A stretch of DNA of 64,000 nucleotides from Zygnema cylindricum (Eukaryota > Streptophyta > Zygnematophyceae > Zygnematales > Zygnemataceae), in assembly GCA_037447655.1 (NCBI GenBank), contig JBBHKE010001372.1, forward strand, positions 62,001-126,000, written 5' to 3'. Position 1 is the stretch's first letter, and each line of letters opens with the position of its first letter. Positions 22,802-34,050 of the stretch are shown here, piece by piece. The notes under the pieces were generated by a model. It did not search any database. It worked only from the letters and a program-made list of their open reading frames with translations, and was not told the origin of the DNA. Position numbers and translations under genes: made by a program.

Positions 22802-23641
22802 CAAAGCGGCAAACTTACAATATTTGATTGATGTTTTGTGTCGCGCCATCATACAAAATGTGCGATGTAGTGTCGTGGCACTATTATGAGGCGTCCGGGA
22901 ACAAAATGTACTATTTCGTTTCACGTCACTTTTGTTTTGTGTACATGAGTTTTTGTTTCGTGTGCAGGTATTTTATTTCGTGCGTACATATGACACGTGT
23001 TAAAGTTCACTTTTGGAGTTTTGCGTTTCGAAGGAAGAAAGCGTGTGCGCATTTTTTCGTGTAAGTTTCCTTACAGTGTGCGTCTACCAAAAAAGAACAT
23101 CTACCGAAAAGAGATAGAGTTTGTCGTCATGCTAGACTTGCTTGTCTTACCTTGTTATCTGGTAGTACAGAGTAGTAGAGTATATAGGCAGCAATGTATA
23201 GCTGCAGAAGTATCAATCTTGAAGTAAAAAATATTTAAGAGAGAAGAGAGAGAGAATAGTGATGTTGTAAAGAGGCTTCGACCAAGAACACTTATAATTC
23301 TTTTTAGCCGATTTTACCTCTTATGTGTTATGATCTTTTGTTGTGAATGTTTTACTGTATTTTGATATATTTGTTTTGAGTGAATGTTTTTTTTTAAGAT
23401 CCAATAGTATTATAACTACATGCATCTTGTAGGCCCTAGAATTTCTTTTTATAGAATTCAATTGTGACCAAGCCTTGCATATGGATTTCTTTGTCGTATT
23501 GTGTACAAAGTATTGCAATATTGAGCTTCTTCATATATGAAAACATTACACGATTTATCGCTTACCCAAAAATATGTACATATTATATATCAACAACGAA
23601 CCGTAGATGCATAACATTGATTAAGTTATTATATTTCTAGG

Positions 23642-24343
23642 TAATTTATCATGGCAGTGACTATTTTGGTTGCGTACAGTCACTTAAGTCACTTTGTCAA
23701 GGATTGTACGTTTTAAGTACACATTGGTACAAGTAATTTACCGTTGAGTTTAAGTTTGACGGTTAATTAGTTGAACAACTTTGGCTTTCAAAATATTGTT
23801 GGCTTGTTGGCTTTAACTTAGCCCTAAAATTGTACAGATAAATTAAATTGCACGAAACAAACTAAACTTTTTACACTTTATGTAAACGGACAGGTGTAGA
23901 AATATCAACGAAAGTAAATAAAAAAAATGTGCGTCATCACGCGCGACAAAAGCAAGCCACACTATTTCCTATTCACAACTAGATTTCAATTTTGCAGCTA
24001 AGTGAAAAGCCAAAATGTGCTCTCACAGTAGAGCTCATGTAAAGTGAGAAAGTGAGTGCGCAACACTTTTATTTACATGTGGTTGCCACAGTTATTTTAC
24101 TGTAAACCTTGACCAGCCGTGTGAATAATTGATTTTGTTAGGACAATCGACCTTCGCAAGCGCGGGAAAATTTTAACCGGTTGTAACAACATTTTGAAAG
24201 CCAAAGTTGTTCAATTAATTGACCGTCAAATTTAAACTCAACCGTAATTTACTTGTACTAATGTGTACTTAAAACGTACAATATTTGACAAGGTGACCTA
24301 AATGACTCTGAGAAACCAAAATAGTCACTTACATGATCAATTA
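23642..24343. mobile_element. Foldback-type element with ~160-bp inverted arms
   Basis: The left arm (23642-23803) reads CAGTGACTATTTTGGTT, GTACGTTTTAAGTACACA and AACAACTTTGGCTTTCAAAA. The right arm (24183-24343) is its reverse complement with about 85 percent identity by eye. The spacer is ~380 bp and noncoding. Long arms around a short core suggest a foldback or MITE-like element. No clear target duplication was found. Confidence 0.7.
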
Positions 24344-24431
24344 TAGACTTCTATTCCGCCCATAAGTTGGTCGCTTTAATACCACCAATCGAAAACAACT
24401 CATTTTGGCCCGAAATCATCAATTATTGTTA

Positions 24432-24669
24432 AAAACACTATCTAACAAAGTGGACCAAAATATGCCACGTCTTCTTTAGCTATAGTAGTATTATATTTTT
24501 TAATTTTGTGTTTATAATAATAAACAGTCAATGTTACACGGCTATTCGTTATTAGCATAGAGGATTTATTAGGGTTGGTTCAAAATTATAAAATATAATA
24601 CTAATTTAGTGCAAGGAGACTTGGCCTATTTTGGTCCACTTATTTAAAAATCATTGTTAATACTGTTTT
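24432..24669. repeat. Second inverted repeat
   Basis: The block AGTGGACCAAAATATGCCA near 24450 is mirrored by GGCCTATTTTGGTCCACTT near 24622, with weaker similarity further out (AACACTATCTAAC versus a diverged inverse). It is probably another small foldback element. Confidence 0.5.
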
Positions 24670-24978
24670 GTGACTTTCGGCAAAAAAATGTGGTGACCAA
24701 ATATTCTATTTAACTTGAAGAACAATAAGCAGTGTATTATTATACGACACTGTATTTATGCTCAATCTGCTGCCATCATTATTACTTTTAACAATAAGGC
24801 TTGAAATCCATCAACTCGTAAATACTGCCTATAACAATTATTAAGATAGTGATTCAATCAATAAAATACTTTGAGAATATCAAAAGATTCATTTCATTTA
24901 AATTATTTTGATGAGAATGTCCCATTGTACATTAGGTCTGGTTATCGTAGTGGATATATAATTATTCACTATATACTA

Positions 24979-25595
24979 CACCGCGAATCGTAATAAGAGT
25001 AATTAAAAAATTAGGGAAAAAAACCAAAAAAAACAATTAGAGTAATTGACGTTAATTTATGTGATAGAGCTTTTTCAACTATGAAGTTTACTCTAATTTA
25101 TCTAGTTATTCTATATTGGGTTTTGTCAGCGATAATTATGTGCGCGATAATTATGAACACTAAACTACATATACGTACAAAATGTGTCTGTCCGGTATAG
25201 TATTGACGTCATTATGATGCTAATAATATTTGTCGGATTGAATGTCAGTTAATGTACACACTGACGACGATGCTGTCGACGGACGAGAGTTATGTGAACG
25301 GTTTTATTTCGATGTGATTGATTTTTTTGTTTAGTGCAATTTCACGTGCGAGCGCGATTCTATTAAATCATTATTTGTACCTTTTTACTTATAAAAATAC
25401 AATTTTGCACGGTCAGACGTCGTCCGTGCTCCACACTATTTAAAAATAACATATTATAGAATTTTTTACGCTAATTAAACCTCACCTAAATTAGAATAAT
25501 GAAAAAATTAGAATCGATTACTCTATTTGATGTGATAGAGTCGAAATTTCGAGCGACCGAATTAGAGTAACTTACTCTAATTACGATTCGCGGTG
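24979..25595. mobile_element. TA-flanked MITE (Tc1/mariner-like ends)
   Basis: The 617-bp element starts CACCGCGAATCGTAAT and ends ATTACGATTCGCGGTG. It is flanked by TA on each side (24977-24978, 25596-25597). Further inverted similarity (AGAGTAATT) extends inside. A TA target with such TIRs is typical of mariner-derived MITEs. The same CACCGC-AATCG terminus recurs at 39405-39593. Confidence 0.75.
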
Positions 25596-25597
25596 TA

Positions 25598-26100
25598 GTG
25601 TTGGGGCAGGTCAAATTCCCTTTTAATTCCTCGAATGCTCACTCTTGATCAGCTCCCCACACAAACGTCTCCTTCTCCCAAAGTAAATCCGTCAAAGGTG
25701 CGGCGATCATGCTGAAGTTTCTGATAAATTTCCTGTAATAAGTGGCTAATCCCAAAAACGATCTACCTTCTGTGACATTAATAGGTTGTTTCCAATTTTG
25801 GATTGCTAAAATTTTGGATGGATCTGTTTTAACACCTTCCCCACTAACTATTGTTGTTCTACAACCACCGGTGCAGGTGGAGGAGCAGCAGTAGTAGTAG
25901 AAGTAGACATGATACACTCTCAGAAGCTATCAAGAATCCTACCAAACAGCTGTTCTTAAGTGCTCACCAATTCTTATAAACTTCTCTATAGATTAAACTC
26001 TGATTTTGATATAAACAACAAAGTCGAAGGCTTCAGCCTAAAGTTTTTACTTTAATCCTTTGTCACCTACCATAAATCTTGCACATCAATTTAACATTTT
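25598..26100 (-). pseudogene. Deleted Ty3/gypsy remnant: gag start fused to end of RT
   Basis: Reading leftwards, a leader with ATATCAAAATCAGAG precedes a methionine start with MSTSTTTAAPPPAPVVVEQQ (near 25910-25850). It is followed at once by RT sequence of Ty3/gypsy type: VKTDPSKILAIQNWKQPINV, RSFLGLATYYRKFIRNFS and FVWGADQE (25640-25840). Almost all of gag, protease and most of RT are therefore missing. The sequence stops at the TA-flanked MITE (25595). Confidence 0.7.
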
Positions 26101-27064
26101 GCCTGATTTTTTTGCCACCTTATAGAGCTGATGTGTAATACCCTTAATTGTTAGATAGCTGGTAAAGTTGTCGGATAATTATTCCACTCCAATGGCTTAA
26201 GGAAAAGTAAGAAGTTGTAGGCGTTAAATCTTTTTGGTCTAGTTTGGAAATCCTTGAAATGAGAAAAAACCTTACTTTTCTCTCTCTTAAACTACTTTTT
26301 TTTGTAAGGAGAAAAATCTTCTTCGGAGGTAATTGTGTACTTCAAACCTCCAACTGCCTCACACATCATCTCAATGCAGTAACCTTGCGACCCTTCCTGA
26401 TATACATATGCTCTCTGATATAAAGGGCAATATATGGATCTTTCCCTAAGCAAAACCATCATTTTCTGTGGTCATTTTTTTTTGTTAAATTCACCCACTC
26501 TATTATCCTTTGTTCTACCATGCTTTCAAGACCTTTATAATGTACAGGGCTTAATATTTTGTGTCATAAAACATTGTCAGAAAGCACGCCAAAATTCAAA
26601 ACATCTTTTCATTAGTATTAGCCTAATCCATCCTGTATATTTGAATATAGGATTTAGTACTTGTAGTTGTTACTCCTTCCATCTTACTAACTGTCTGTTT
26701 TCATATTTTTGACATCTTTTTGACAAAAATTCAAAACCATTAACATTTAGTAATGAAGTGTTTGGTGTAGTGGTAAACAAATCCTTTTTGAAGTTTGAAA
26801 AATACAAAAAATCAAGCGTGGTTTTTTTTTTATGAATTGCCCATGTATATCGACCATTACTGTTATATGCCTTCAAACATTTTACAAAACAATTTGAACA
26901 CTTACATAGTATATGAGCCCAGTGAATTAGCTTTAAGAATATCTAAATGGCTTTGGTTTAGGAAAAGTCTCATGACTCTATTAAAATATGCCAACTTCAT
27001 AGCAAAAATAACTATTCTAATTGTTTTACAGTAAACTTTTTCATAAGTTGTCATTTCTTTGGAC
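26101..27064. other. Unassigned AT-rich region
   Basis: No gene, repeat or element end that I can support. Confidence 0.4.
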
Positions 27065-27882
27065 CGGGGATTTCTTTCGTCATCTAGATTTAGCTATAAA
27101 GCTATTGCTAAGTGGTTAAGTTCCAGTGTGCCTATTTCTAGTTGTTTTAGTTTTTTTGAGGCACCTTAATATTCTCATCAAGTAGCCCTCTCATTTAAAT
27201 TAGGTCATTTTGTAAATAAGCGATAGGACCATAAGCGAAAGCCAGCAAAAAACATTTAACACAACAGAGGCATAAAAGTGAAGAGAGAAAAGAGTCTGGC
27301 AAAAGGTTTACATTTCATTGGAGGTTTTACGCCCAAATAGAATATAATCACAAATTGATTAATTTCCCATTCATACTTAATCTCTAAATAGTCCACTACC
27401 ATACCAAAGAAACTAATACAAATGAAAACAGTACAAAGAAAAGTTCTTCTAAGAAGGACGACTACGTGGACGTCAAGGTGTTGGCCAGAGCTTGCTATCC
27501 TAGGTTACTTTAAGCTACCACAAGTTGTCAATATTTTTTTCTATAAACCAAATCCGTACAAAATATTCTATTGCTTTACCCCCCCGCTTAAAATGTGTAA
27601 ACCGAATCCGTACAAAAGGTTCTATTGCTTTACCCCCCCGCATAAAATGTTTCCGCGGGAGAAAAATCACCTCTAGAATCGCGTCTAGTTTGGTGATCCA
27701 ACAGCAAACCAACATTTCAGCAAAAGCGTCGGAAGCATGATTTGCACAACCGAATCTACAAATAAACAAAAGTGTCAAAATAAGAGTACAACCAAATTGA
27801 CAATAAAGTTTCAAATGAAACAAAAGTCCCAACGAAACAAAATGAACAACGTGTGGCGCGACCAAACTATCATTGAATAACC
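27065..27882. repeat. Dispersed repeat, left half (interrupted copy)
   Basis: Homologous to 37500-38250 over its whole length. Shared text includes TCGTCATCTAGATTTAG, TAAGCGATAGGACCATAAGC, GTGTTGGCCAGAGCTTGC and GTGTGGCGCGACCAAACTAT. The repeat is split at 27882 by the minus-strand copia element and resumes at 32052. Its nature is unknown. It encodes no convincing protein. Confidence 0.85.
27545..27652. repeat. 54-bp tandem duplication, absent from the paralogue
   Basis: Two copies of a unit with ATCCGTACAAAA, CTATTGCTTTACCCCCC and AAAATGT start at 27545 and 27599. The paralogue near 37973 has the unit once, so the duplication arose after the two repeats separated. Confidence 0.85.
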
Positions 27883-28404
27883 TGTTAAAAGCACCAAAGG
27901 ATCGACTCACTTCACAAACAATAAACCAAGATGATGCACAGCGGAAGCTTACACACAAATAAATCTTAATCACCACATAACATATCACATCGACCAAATA
28001 CAAATAAATTAAGCCGAGGTTTTTCCAAAACAATCTCTCACTCTTACCAATCTAACTCACTCAGATTCTAACTCACATTAAACAGTTATTCTCACTCACA
28101 CTCGCACTGAATACATTTGATGGATGATATATTTCCTAACTCTACTCACTCACTAAACACTCACTACCATAATAAAAAATAAATACAACTGAAATCAATA
28201 CATAGCAAACAGTCCCTAAACATAACGACCAGATGCACTCTGAGTGCGCCTACCATAGGTGGCAACATCAAGCTACCTGTTACTTTGACAAATATGCTCC
28301 CTAAAGTCTGACACAGCCGCTTACTGTGAATTGAACAAAATGTGGCAGGATCGTTGTAGAATCGTAGCACGATCGGCCGTAGAAAAGTATTGCTGTTTCG
28401 TCGC

Positions 28405-29208
28405 CAAAGGTCGCAAAAGTCAAAAAAATTCATACCCGACTCCGACCGTTCTTTTTTATTCAATTCTGAGTAACCGACGCCTGACCGAGTTTTGTCACGC
28501 TCCTAAATTTTTAGCCATTAAACGACCGACGTTTACGAAATAAAAAATTAACCGAATCTTGATTTTTCGCGACTAATCGTGCCGGCCCGTAACCGAAAAA
28601 GTACAGAATTAATCAATGTACGACGGAAGAAGCCAATAATTACTATTTTTTGCTTTCCTTAAGATTTGCGAAATGAATAGTGTTACTACCGTGTCAGATT
28701 TGCGACGCTTTGTCGTGTTCCCTAAGATTTACAAATTGAATAGTGTACTACTGTGTCAAATTTGCGACGCTTTGTCGCGTTCCTTGAGATTTGCGAAATG
28801 AATATTGTACTACCGTGTCAGATTTGCGACGCTTTGTCGCGTTCCCTAAGATTTTCGAAATGAATAGTGTACTACCTTGTCAAATTTGCGACGCTTTGTC
28901 GCGTTCCCTTTGATTTGCGAAATAAATAGCTTACTATAGTACCGTGTCGGATTTGCAACGCTAATCATGATGTCACGTACTTCCACGATCCCAAAGATTA
29001 CAAAGTACAAGAATGTTGGATTACAAAATTTTCATTTTTTTTGGTTTTTTGGTTGACCGACTGTAACTGAACGTTTTTTTTTTCCTGGTGAATCAACCAA
29101 CGGTAACTGCCCGACCCCCAAAATTTGGCAACCGAATCCGTTCCGAATCCGGCGCGGGCGGTCGATTAACGGTCGGTCACGGTTTCAGTTGACCGTTTGC
29201 GACCTCTG
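28405..29208. mobile_element. hAT-type MITE in the LTR, 8-bp target duplication
   Basis: The 804-bp element has ends CAAAGGTCGCAAA and TTTGCGACCTCTG, a 13-bp inverted repeat with one mismatch. It is flanked by a perfect TTCGTCGC duplication (28397-28404, 29209-29216). The other LTR of the host element shows the empty site. The interior is noncoding and shares the CCGACC/GGTCGG-rich style of the copies near 3825 and 8714. Confidence 0.92.
28660..28965. repeat. 62-bp tandem repeat inside the hAT-type MITE
   Basis: About four and a half units with starts near 28691, 28753, 28815, 28877 and 28944. Each has GTGTCAGATTTGCGACGC and TTTGTCGCGTTCC. Period 62 bp, identity high. Confidence 0.9.
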
Positions 29209-29849
29209 TTCGTCGCACAAATAGAATATTGCCCGGACGCCAAATCGCGCTTCTTGAACCGACATTTCTTAAAAATCGTCCCACGTCCGATTCGTACAAA
29301 TGAATGTCGATCGCACCAAACCGAAACAACCGAGAAGAACCAAATGAAATGAAACATACTAATGGGAACCAAACAAAACATTTGACGGCGCGATTTTCGA
29401 CTGACGCCGATTCGCCCAATATCCTACAATTCCCCTCATATTAGGAGAATCGTTTGGAGGAGCGATACCGTTGTTGGTCGCCCCCTCTCTAACAAAAAAG
29501 TCGTACACAAAACCTAACTATGTACTCTCACGCTAAACATTAGATGTACTCACTGAACAGACTCACCGTACATTTCAAAACTAACCGTACAGTCACTTTC
29601 GTACCTCACTTTTCATTTTCACTTCTCACTGATTGTCTGACTTTCTCTCAATGGCGTCTCTCTCACATTTTACTCACTCGCTGATTGGTCATTGCTCACT
29701 TCAATTCTTACTTATTAACGTCAAAATTTGCACTCATACTTTTTTCTTTCTAACTTTCGCACTTTCCTTACTATCTGACCATACTTACTTCTTAATCGAC
29801 AATTTGCTCTTTAGCCCTTTGCCGTTTTCCCACACGAAATTAAAACTGT

Positions 29850-30200
29850 ATCCCACTGTGTACAGGAATGTCGTTGAAGTCTTCCTCCGAGCCAGCAAAA
29901 TATCCGTGGCTTCCTCGTCGACCATTTCCTCAGCCAAAACAACGACCACGGCCGTATCTTCCCTCTATATCCGAGTTCCCGTCGCTTCTATCAAAATATT
30001 TTGTACTAACATGCCCCCATCGCTGACACAGGTAACACTATTTTTGAAGATCTGGACAATCTGCTACAAAATGTCCCAATTTGTGACATTTGTAGCATGT
30101 CACATTCACATCAGTCTGACTACCACTAGCACCTGCATTCTGCATTCCTCCTCTACCTCCTCTACCACTTCCGCCTCTACTTCTAAAAGATCTACCTTCC
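29850..30200 (-). pseudogene. Zinc-knuckle end of gag in the gag-only element
   Basis: Reading leftwards, a Gly/Arg-rich linker (RGGSGRGGRGG) leads into a perfect CCHC knuckle CYKCHKLGHFVADC (about 30100-30058). A second knuckle CQRWGHVSTKYF (near 30018-29985) has lost its final cysteine. An Arg/Gly-rich tail continues to about 29870. CCHC knuckles bind the element's RNA. The plus-strand open frame across this region (29633-30370) is its shadow. Confidence 0.75.
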
Positions 30201-30369
30201 CCTCTTCTATTGAGTCTATTAAAAGTCGCATCTGTGGCAACATTAAGAGGGGCAAATTCACCAAATGTAACTTATTCCTTCGCTCCTATACTTTTTCCAT
30301 CTCTGGTCTTATCCACCCTCTTTCAGTAACTCATCGCGTATTCGTACGAAGCCCTTTTTTTATTGAATA

Positions 30370-31215
30370 ATGTCACTCGGAGTACGGAGGTACCCGGGAA
30401 GACCGTTTAAGAACACTTGCAACTAGTGGTCTTCGTCTAACATTCGTCCAAGATTGGTCAGCTGCTCCATAAGAATATTAAACCTTTTCACTGCATCGTC
30501 GATAGATTCATTTTCCTTGAATCGACACTGAATGAATTCCTGAAAGACAAATTGCCCTTTATCCTCGACCCCTTTCTCAAATTGATTCTCCAAACCTACC
30601 CAACATTCATGATCAATTCCATAAGCTATAAAATGATCTTAAACTGAACCAAGGCAACTTTGCATCAAACCGTTAGTAGCCATGATATCTTTTTGTTTCC
30701 ATAATTTCCTACTAAAGAGATCTTTCGGTCTCGTTCACAATTCTCCACAAATTTTTCAAAATCAATTCTCCCTTAATATATTTTTTCCATACGGCATAAT
30801 TTGAGCCATTAAACAACACAGTTTTTCCAAACATACGAAAATTCCCCTCAACTTCAGACTCACTACCAAGATCTAAATCCTCTTCCTCATCAATTTTCCA
30901 TTTCCCTCTACGAATCTTTTCCCACTTTTTCTTTTTACTTTCACCTTCAAAGTCACTATCATCACCATCATCATCTGGATCTGGATCCGGATCGCCAAAT
31001 ACTTGCATCTTGCCCTTTTGAACAGTCAAGAGCGGTTCATCGAAAGTTTGAACAAGTCCATCGAACAAGATCTGGAGTTGCTCCTCTGACAAAGTAGCAT
31101 TAACATTAGTTTTTTTCTTTTTCAAACCGAACAGATCACTTGGAAAGACCCCATCAAACTTCTCTCCACTAAAGCCTTTTTTGTTGGAGGAGTAAAAGTG
31201 GGTGCAAGAGACCAA
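30370..31215 (-). pseudogene. gag of the gag-only element
   Basis: A start codon at 31215 opens 167 uninterrupted codons to 30712. The first part has KGFSGEKFDGVFPSDLFGL and a strongly acidic region (DPDPDPDDDGDDSDFEGE). The conserved Gag start VLFNGSNYAVWKKYIKGELI and LWRIVNETERS follow. After a stop the Gag core continues in another frame: VGLENQFEKGVEDKG, ESIDDAVKRFNILMEQL, TNLGRM. Codon order and motifs match element A. At least two frameshifts are present. Confidence 0.8.
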
Positions 31216-31298
31216 ACAAGTTTCATTTTCCTCCCCATAATAGTAACACTAGCCAGGTGCTACTTACAAAATACCCTACAAACACAATAGCAAGACCT

Positions 31299-31310
31299 GC
31301 TCCGATACCA
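31299..31310 (-). other. Primer-binding site of the gag-only element
   Basis: On the minus strand TGGTATCGGAGC follows the 5' LTR end TTTTAACA by two bases. It differs by one base from the initiator tRNA-Met site. Confidence 0.8.
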
Positions 31311-31312
31311 AT

Positions 31313-32046
31313 TGTTAAAAGCACTAAAGGATCGACTCACTTCACAAACAATAAACCAAGATAATGCACACCGGAAGCTTACACACAAATAAATCTCAAT
31401 CACCACATAACATATCACATCTACCAAATACAAATAAATTAAGCCGAGGATTTTCCAAAACAATCTCTCACTCTTACCAATCTAACTCACTCAGATTTCT
31501 AACTCACATTAAACACTTATTCTCACTCACACTCACACTGAATACATTTGATGGTTGATATATTTCCTAACTCTACTCACTCACTAAATACTCACTACCA
31601 TAATAAAGAACAAATACAATTGAAATCAATGCATAGCAAACAGTCCCTAAATATAACAACCAGATGCACTCTGAGTGCGCCTGCCATAGGTGCAACATCA
31701 AACTACCTCTTACTCTGACAAATATGCTCCCTAAAGTTTGACACAACTGCTTACTGTGAACTGAACAAAATGTGGCAAGATCGTTGTAAAATCATATCAG
31801 GATCGGTTGTACAAAAATACGGCTGCTTCGTCGCACAAATGGAATATTGCGCGGACGCTAAATCGCTCTTCGCGAACCAACATTTCTTCGAAATCGTCCC
31901 ACGTCCGATTCGTACAAAAAAATGTCGATGGCACCAAACCGAACCAACCGAGAAGTACCAAACGAAATGAAACATACTGATGGGAACCGAACAAAACATT
32001 TGACGGCGCGATTTTGACTGATGGTTATTCGCCCAATATCTTAACA
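31313..32046 (-). repeat. 5' LTR of the gag-only element
   Basis: Uninterrupted 734-bp LTR, TGTTAA...TTAACA on the plus strand, homologous to the 3' LTR at 27883-29428. Confidence 0.9.
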
Positions 32047-32051
32047 TAACC

Positions 32052-32210
32052 ATGACTAGATTAAAAATAACTTCGGCGTAGATCCACTCAATAAAGAAAA
32101 CCAAAATATATAACTCCTAAATAAGCATTTTAAACTAACAATTTTCTTAGCTTATAACAATATATAAGTAGAATTCCCGAAATTTACCAGGAGTGATAAT
32201 TTGGTGTTGC
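32052..32210. repeat. Dispersed repeat, right half (interrupted copy)
   Basis: Continues the repeat of 27065-27882 after the insertion: ATGACTAGATT, GAAAACCAAAA, AGTAGAATTCCCGAAATTTA, GTGATAATTTGGTG. Aligns to 38251-38422. Confidence 0.85.
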
Positions 32211-32214
32211 ACAT

Positions 32215-33055
32215 TTATTTTTACAAGCAAATATTGTCACGATCTTTTAACATGGTTTAATATGTTGAAATCGAAACCTTATTTCACCCATCTGGATGCA
32301 TTTCAACATCTGTGTTCATACATTTCAATGCATAAGTGCCCTTTCAAAATTTGTGATGAACCGATGGGTAAATTTTTATATTGCGAGGCGATTGGGTGCC
32401 TTATGCTCTTTAGTGTAGGTATATAACCCAATATATCTGTGGCCGTTTTTGTGGTCGGTCAAGATTGTGATGTGCTAAAGGAAGTCGTCAATCAAGTAAT
32501 TCGTCATCTTGAAGGTACAATTGAAATCGGACACACGTTAAAATCTAACGATTCGTTGGAGTGCATCCCAAATTGTGATGCTGGTTAGGGAAGAGATATC
32601 GATCCAAAAAAAATTAGCTCCAATTACGCGTTTATTGTTGGTGGGGCGGCAATCTAGTGAAGTTCGCACCTCCAACCAACAACCACGCTAAGCTCAACCA
32701 AAGCCTAGTATATGGTGGTGTGGCACGCGCCCGAAACTTTGATTTGGATTAACGAAACGTTAAATGAGATGAAGAAACTTGTTTGTTGCTTTTCGACCAT
32801 TTTAAAAAATAGCATGAGTTCCATGGCTCGTGTGGAAAATCACGTTTTTCATAAGTGCACTAGACAAATAAGCACAAAATGACATTTCGTGCGGGATTTT
32901 TGGGTTGCTAAAGGAAACGAATTTGAATACATGTCAACTTTGGAAGAAGTTGCCGACATGTTTAAAAAGACAATCGTACACAATGTACTTTAGGGGACGA
33001 ACTAAATTTGGGTTGATATGGTTTATGTTGGCAATACTCACATAGAAAGAGGGAT
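32215..33055 (+). pseudogene. Copia RT end and RNase H fragment
   Basis: The C-terminal end of reverse transcriptase (KSKPYFTHLDAFQHL, EAIGCLMLFSVG) runs into RNase H: YAFIVGGAAI near 32620-32655, LQPTTTLSSTKA near 32675-32710, ETLIWINETLNEMKK near 32735-32780, and the tail HKCTRQISTK, HFVRDFWVAKGNEFEY near 32845-32935. Catalytic positions are altered and stops are frequent. A purine tract AGAAAGAGGGAT at the end leads into an LTR start. The rest of the element to the left is absent. Confidence 0.75.
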
Positions 33056-33485
33056 TGTTACGATACACTTTGTAGAATCAGCACGGACAATGTTTCATTT
33101 TGCGTTGACGATTCAATGTGAAATTTGAATGTTTGGTGAATCTTACTCGTACGACGCACAAAAGTTATTATTTAGGATTTCTGTACCCGTACGTTGCATG
33201 AAAAGATTTTGTTCTTTAGTTTTGTTTCAATGAAGAAAACGTGTCCGCTTGTTTTGCCATGCGTACGTTGCATGAAAAGTTTTTGTTCCCTAGTTTTGTT
33301 TCAATGAAGAAAACGTGTCCACTTGTTTTTCCACGCGCAATCTTTTTCCTGTGCCTTCCCACTTACCTTGCTTGTGAAAGCACCACCTATGTCTTTTACT
33401 AGTCGTGCACGACACACTAGTTAGGCTGCTATTTAACTTGTAGTTGCGTAGGTACGAAGTCATCTTTGCTGATAAAAACAAGACC
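33056..33485 (+). repeat. Putative 3' LTR fragment
   Basis: It starts TGTTACGATACAC directly after the polypurine-like tract and RNase H. The right limit is uncertain, and the partner LTR is not in the window. Confidence 0.5.
33188..33335. repeat. 74-bp tandem duplication inside the LTR fragment
   Basis: Two copies of CGTACGTTGCATGAAAAG... with TTCAATGAAGAAAACGTGTC start at 33188 and 33262. Confidence 0.9.
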
Positions 33486-33489
33486 CCTT

Positions 33490-34050
33490 GCGGTTTACAT
33501 ATCATTCACAACGTAAGCTTACATAACATAAACAAATTCTCACAAAAAACACTCTTCACACCGACCAAATATAAATATATTAAGTCGAAGATTTATCATT
33601 ACAAATATTTTCTTCTCATTTTGATATCCCTCACATTTGTCTAAAACCCCTTCAAACGCTCGCTGAATACCTTTTATAAAACCAACATAGTACTACCCTC
33701 AAGCAACACTTAGAAAATAGACAAGAAGGCGTCGTAGTCTTTAAGCATACGTGCGCCGTACAAAACAATTTGGCGCGCGAATCGAAACAAGACACGACCA
33801 ACAAATTCCTTACACAAAAATTGTGTTTTGCACAAAAAAGTGCACGAAAACAAGTCCTATGCACTAAATATTTAATTCCGTACATGACAAAACCAACAAA
33901 CGTAACTATAATAAAAAAAAATCAGAACCAAATGAAAGGTAACAACAACTTCAACAGAACAAAAGTTGAATAACAATTGACATTTAGCATAATTAACACA
34001 AAACGTGACTTCGGCCAGTTTGTCGATTCACCTTGTATCCCACCACTTGC
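33490..34050 (-). repeat. Diverged LTR-like fragment related to the gag-only element
   Basis: Parts resemble the LTR at 31313-32046 in the same orientation: GTAAGCTTACATAACATAA, ACACCGACCAAATATAAAT, TTAAGTCGAAGATTT. No clear termini were found. Confidence 0.4.

Larger units (their letters stand above)
23407..24978. other. AT-rich region with foldback structures
   Basis: No coding sequence seen. Right of element A it contains two inverted-repeat structures (23642-24343 and 24432-24669) and AT-rich filler. Confidence 0.5.
27883..29428 (-). repeat. 3' LTR of the gag-only element, split by a hAT-type MITE
   Basis: LTR sequence at 27883-28404 and 29217-29428 aligns with 31313-32046 throughout (AAAGGATCGACTCACTTCAC, ACACAAATAAATC, CAGATGCACTCTGAGTGCGC, TTTGACGGCGCGATTTT). 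The interruption carries its own target duplication. Confidence 0.9.
27883..32046 (-). mobile_element. Gag-only copia LTR element (TR-GAG-like) with full termini
   Basis: Complete non-autonomous LTR element on the minus strand. Both sides carry the duplication TAACC (27878-27882, 32047-32051). LTRs begin TGTTAAGATATTGG and end TTTTAACA on the coding strand; both measure 734 bp once the insertion at 28405-29208 is removed. The internal part is only 1884 bp and holds a primer-binding site, a Gag and two zinc knuckles. No protease, integrase, RT or RNase H can be found, so any mobility would have depended on enzymes from a relative such as A or B. The uninterrupted target survives at 37500-38422. 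Confidence 0.9.

Noticed and set aside
27515-28033. 172-codon minus-strand open frame
   Set aside because: It spans the junction of the dispersed repeat and an LTR; no domain, and the paralogue does not keep it.
29633-30370. 245-codon plus-strand open frame, Ser/Thr-rich
   Set aside because: It lies antisense to the Gly/Arg-rich, zinc-knuckle part of the minus-strand gag, which explains its composition.
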